A program made the translations under genes and the position numbers. Below are positions 30,930 through 34,009 of a DNA stretch of 34,009 nt, one piece after another; the stretch's first letter is position 1, and every line of letters begins with the position of its first letter. This stretch comes from Asterionellopsis glacialis. Lineage: Eukaryota > Bacillariophyta > Plagiogrammaphyceae > Rhaphoneidales > Asterionellopsidaceae. The DNA lies in assembly GCA_014885115.2 (NCBI GenBank), contig WKLE02000049.1, positions 1 to 34,009 of the forward strand, given 5' to 3'. Under the pieces are notes generated by a model. The model made no database searches, had not been told where the DNA came from, and worked only from the letters and a program-made list of their open reading frames with translations.

Positions 30930-32055
30930 ATGTTTAATCTGTTTGGCAGTAAAAAGAAAGAAGCATCGACAGTTTCGTCGACATCTTCACGACCTGCAAC
31001 TAATCCACAAACGACCATTGTCAAACTCCGAGAATCAATAGCTACTCAAGAAAAAAGGTAAATAGAACTATTTTTGTATTTAAAATATCAATTTTTGTAT
31101 TCCAAAAATCCGCGGCAATAGGAATATGGATTCCCGGTTTCTGTGTCGACCGTGTGGGCTATAATTTTTAATGGAACCAACAATAATTATTATTTGAGAA
31201 TGACGAAATAACAAAGGCAGTTCCTATTTCACAAACACCAATTATTTTTATTTTGGAATCACTTCGGAACTGCATAATCTTTGTAAAAACGCAAGATATC
31301 ATCTCACAGTGCATCCGATGCCTCCCTTATTTTTCTTACACGACTGACTTTTTACAGAGAAGAGCATATCCAAAAGAAGGTTGATCAGATGGTGAAGGAA
31401 GCCAAGGTTAAGCTAGGAAAGAAAGATAAAAAGGGTAAGTTTGTATTAATTTGTGAATGACAAAGGTCCATCCTGGAAAATATTCTGATGGTAGCAATGT
31501 CAATGTCTCTATTATCAGGCGTAGTTTTTTTTTGCTAACATCTGGTCCTTAATTCATTCATGCATACATTCATTTTGATTATCTCTAGGGGCATTGTTTG
31601 CAATGAAACGTAAGAAATTATACGAAGCTGAAATTGATAAAATTCAAAATGTAAAAATGACATTAGAAACACAAGTGATTAATTTAGAATCCGCAGCACA
31701 GAATGCTGAAACCTTCCAAGCCATGAAGGCGGGTACATCCACCATGCAAAAAATACGAAATGATGTGGGTATTGAAAAGGTGGATGATGTCATGGATGAT
31801 ATCCGTGAAGAGATGGAAATGGCAAATGAAATTAATCAAGCTATTGCACAGCCTGTCGATCCACTATTGGCTGATGAAGATGAATTATTGGCTGAATTGA
31901 ATGAATTGGAAACTGCCGATTTGGAAGCTGAATTATTGAAACCTGTTGCACAAACTATTGATTTGCCAAGTGTACCCGACAAAAAGTTACCAGCCTTGGA
32001 AAAGAAGGAAGAAGAAGATTTGAGGCAATTGGAGGCAGAATTGGCTGGTTTGTAA
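30930..32055 (+). CDS. SNF7: SNF7/CHMP4, core ESCRT-III subunit, three exons
   Basis: The exons are 30930-31057, 31358-31434 and 31589-32055, with introns of 300 and 154 bp. The joins read TQEKR-EEHIQKK (phase 2) and KKDKKG-ALFAMKRKK (phase 1). The product is 223 residues, the usual CHMP4 size. The N-terminus MFNLFGSKKKE is the amphipathic, basic membrane-binding start. The ESCRT-III core helices contain the family blocks ALFAMKRKKLYEAEIDKIQN and LETQVINLESA, then TFQAMKAGTSTMQKI. The acidic C-terminal half ends with EEEDLRQLEAELAGL, resembling the C-terminal helix that other CHMP4 proteins use to bind partners. It polymerises on membranes to drive scission in endosomal sorting, cytokinesis and repair. 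Exons 1 and 2 are not evident as long open frames; they were found from splice signals and the family N-terminus. Confidence 0.93.
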
Positions 32056-32230
32056 AAAGAACACACACCATATCTAGTGTTTCTTGGCTTCGCACATTTA
32101 TCCCTCTCGATCTTGTGGAGAAGTCTTTACGAAGGTTGTCAAAGATACCATGTGTTGGATGGGAGGAACGAAATACTCATTATGTCTTTCCATTCCCTTC
32201 TTTACGATAATTTTCTCTTTGTAACAAAAA

Positions 32231-32767
32231 TATCAAGCAACAAGAAGCCTTTTATAATTTTTTTTTTGTATAGTTTTGTGTTGATGCATTGTTGCAATAA
32301 GGAAAGCGCATACAAATGAATGGATGGAAGAGGAATGTGTCTATCAGCAGATACCAAAAGTGGACGCTTCATTGACTTCTAGTGTAGAACGGTGGAGCAT
32401 GAGATATGAATGTTTTTGTCTTCTTCGCCTTTTTGTTTGGGCCATAGAGTAATCCATATCAAATCATCGAATTGTACGCCATACAGTTGTGTTACAACCA
32501 TGGATAAAATACGCTATCAAGCAACAAGAAGCCTTTTATAATTTTTATTTTCGTGCATAGTGTTGTCTTAATGCATGACCACAACAAGGAAAGCGTATAC
32601 AAGTGAATGTATGGAAGAGGAATGCATCTATCAGTAGATATCAAAACTTGGGCCCTTCATTTATTTATAGTAGTGGAGCATGAGATATGAATGTTTTTGT
32701 TTAGTTCGCCTTCTTGTTTAGGCCATACACCATAACACCTATCTTACAACCATGGATGAAATACGCT
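32231..32767. repeat. Tandem duplication (about 284-bp unit, two copies) reaching into a gene end
   Basis: Copy A (32231-32514) and copy B (32515-32767) are head to tail. They share TATCAAGCAACAAGAAGCCT, GGAAAGCG.ATACAA.TGAAT, GGAGCATGAGATATGAATGT and ACAACCATGGAT.AAATACGC. Copy B has a deletion of about 30 bp and scattered substitutions. Copy B overlaps the last codons of the 32744-33418 gene. Copy A therefore contains a fossil of that coding end (SVFYPWL plus stop, against SVFHPWL in the gene). Confidence 0.9.
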
Positions 32768-33418
32768 TTGAACAGATACTAAATCTGTCGGTGCCTTTCC
32801 CGTCTTTTCGTCATTTTCACCACTAATCCCTTGAACGAAGGATTGCACAACTAATTTTTCAGTAAACATTTTCGAAATGACTTGACCTTTGGAATTACGT
32901 TTCACCAAGATATCAATTCCACCACTTGGGTCGGGACGAACAAAAAATCTCATACCACCATCGACAGATCCTTTTTCTTTTGTTTTCTTACGTAAAAATA
33001 AAACATCCACACCACCATCATGTGTAGGTAAATATTGCAAGGGCTGTACCGGTAATACAGCTGCAAATGGAAATGATTGTGTATACTTTTGTACTTGATC
33101 TAATGCAGTCTCCATGTCAACGTTGTTGTTATCATCCTCCTTGACTGACAAATGTAATCGCAGCAAAGTTTCTTCGGCATTGTCATCTGCGGGTAATGCA
33201 TCCTCCCATGGAAATGCATCAAATTCCGAATTTTCTTTTTCTTGTAGAGTTATGTATACCAGTTGTTGTTTCAAATAATTATAATTTCCACTTGTTGGAG
33301 ATATTCTTCTAGTTGGAATACTCTTCTTCAATGACGGCACAACAAAGCATGTTACGTTTGATGTGAAAATAAAACTAACTGAACACAAAAGTTGAAGAAA
33401 TTTGGATGTTGGTACCAT
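32744..33418 (-). CDS. Plastid-targeted protein of unknown function
   Basis: This is a single exon of 224 residues. The N-terminus (KFLQLLCSVSFIFTSNVTCF followed by VVPSLKKS) is a signal peptide with Phe at the cleavage site and a basic, Ser/Thr-rich continuation, as in diatom plastid precursors. The mature part starts with an acidic segment (FPWEDALPADDNAEETLLRL). A compact basic and beta-like region follows: PVQPLQYLPTHDGGVDVLFL, RFFVRPDPSGGIDILVKRN and ISKMFTEKLVVQSFVQG. The pair of GG(V/I)D(V/I)L phrases suggests an internal repeat of a strand hairpin. No family is recognised. No membrane segment appears after the signal. The last seven codons are also present in a duplicated fossil downstream. 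Confidence 0.75.
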   Translation of the reverse strand: MVPTSKFLQLLCSVSFIFTSNVTCFVVPSLKKSIPTRRISPTSGNYNYLKQQLVYITLQEKENSEFDAFPWEDALPADDNAEETLLRLHLSVKEDDNNNVDMETALDQVQKYTQSFPFAAVLPVQPLQYLPTHDGGVDVLFLRKKTKEKGSVDGGMRFFVRPDPSGGIDILVKRNSKGQVISKMFTEKLVVQSFVQGISGENDEKTGKAPTDLVSVQSVFHPWL

Positions 33419-34009
33419 GGTTGTGATGCGAGTTTGCCGATAACTGCGCCAATCAAAAGATACTTATTTTGTTGGAGTGCTTTTACAGTATGCTCTTCAA
33501 TGAAGATGTACAAATTTTTTAAAAGTAGTAATGACACGTACTATGGCACGAGACTAGCACGAACACTCAAGTAGTCTTACTGTACAAGAAAGGCGAGGGT
33601 GGTCTGATCTTCACACTGGGAGATCTCTGAGATCGTCTCAACACAACGAGAATTAGAAGATTCACAAGGTTGATGGATCTTGGAGCGAGAAAAAAATGAA
33701 TGACATCACAAAACATCAATCAAGAATCTCAAGTCCACTCATGGCTCATGGCACATCTGAACGCAGAACGCCTTGCCTCTTCCTCGCTGTGATGCATAGA
33801 TACTATCGTCTGGCCTTCTCCTTCCCGAACTACGTTTCAATCTTAGTGTCACTTGATGCACTACAGGTATATAATACACGTAACTGTTACTAGAGTACAA
33901 CTTAGATGGTACCTGGTATGTGGGATCGTTGGCAGTTAAGCTTTCCTCAGGAAGTGCGTTTCTGTTTCACGCGCCCAGCGCGTTAAGAGTCTGTCTTTCC
34001 CTCGCGCTA
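33419..34009. other. Upstream flank to the window end
   Basis: 591 bp upstream of the plastid-targeted protein. The first part should contain its promoter. The frames here (33392-33574 and 33696-33893 plus, 33352-33537 minus) are short and featureless. No repeat or RNA gene is seen. Confidence 0.5.

Noticed and set aside
1..34009. tRNA genes and CRISPR arrays
   Set aside because: No T-loop consensus with matching acceptor stem was seen on either strand, and no regularly spaced direct repeats exist.

Overview
The window looks like nuclear DNA of a diatom (photosynthetic stramenopile). Two fucoxanthin-chlorophyll a/c proteins are present. Several proteins start with a signal peptide ending in an ASAF/AP-type motif with Phe at the cleavage site, the hallmark of import into a secondary red plastid. 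The genes are eukaryotic, with short GT-AG introns; I placed 13, of about 88-300 bp. No species is assigned.

Layout. 1-5657: a partial multi-pass membrane protein and an XRN2-type 5'-3' exoribonuclease, both on the minus strand. 5658-8157: non-genic DNA with a dispersed repeat, simple repeats and a decayed DDE (PIF/Harbinger-like) transposase. 8158-9693: an unrecognised polyQ protein built from two alternating short motifs. 9694-13266: a gene-poor, repeat-rich stretch with a 200-bp fold-back element, two broken gene remnants on opposite strands, and a second, inverted copy of the dispersed repeat. 13267-14505: an F-box/SPRY protein. 14918-15033: a 5S rRNA gene on the minus strand, hidden inside a spurious 149-codon frame. 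15685-17636: VPS25 (ESCRT-II) on the plus strand and ALG14 (N-glycan synthesis) on the minus strand, converging. 18034-22516: a 1404-residue WD40-TPR protein of the DCAF/WDTC1 type. 22873-24984: two light-harvesting genes head to head over a 428-bp shared promoter. 25755-28520: a plastid-type GrxB-like glutaredoxin and a plastid-targeted membrane protein of unknown function, also divergent. 29480-32055: ribosomal protein eL43 and SNF7/CHMP4 (ESCRT-III), divergent. 32231-33418: a tandem duplication that captured the 3' end of an unknown plastid-targeted protein gene.

Functional themes. Four proteins carry plastid-type presequences with a recognisable cleavage-site Phe (both FCPs, the glutaredoxin and the 224-residue protein), and a fifth, the 337-residue membrane protein, has a similar one. 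Two proteins are potential ubiquitin-ligase receptors (F-box/SPRY for SCF, WD40-TPR for CUL4). Two are ESCRT subunits about 15 kb apart. The rest are housekeeping functions (RNA decay, glycosylation, ribosome, 5S rRNA). I found no CRISPR array and no tRNA. Nothing amounts to a clear new multi-gene system. The most original items are the A-B motif repeat protein, the fold-back element and the unknown plastid proteins. Exon joins were made by eye from splice consensus, reading frame and recalled family sequence.
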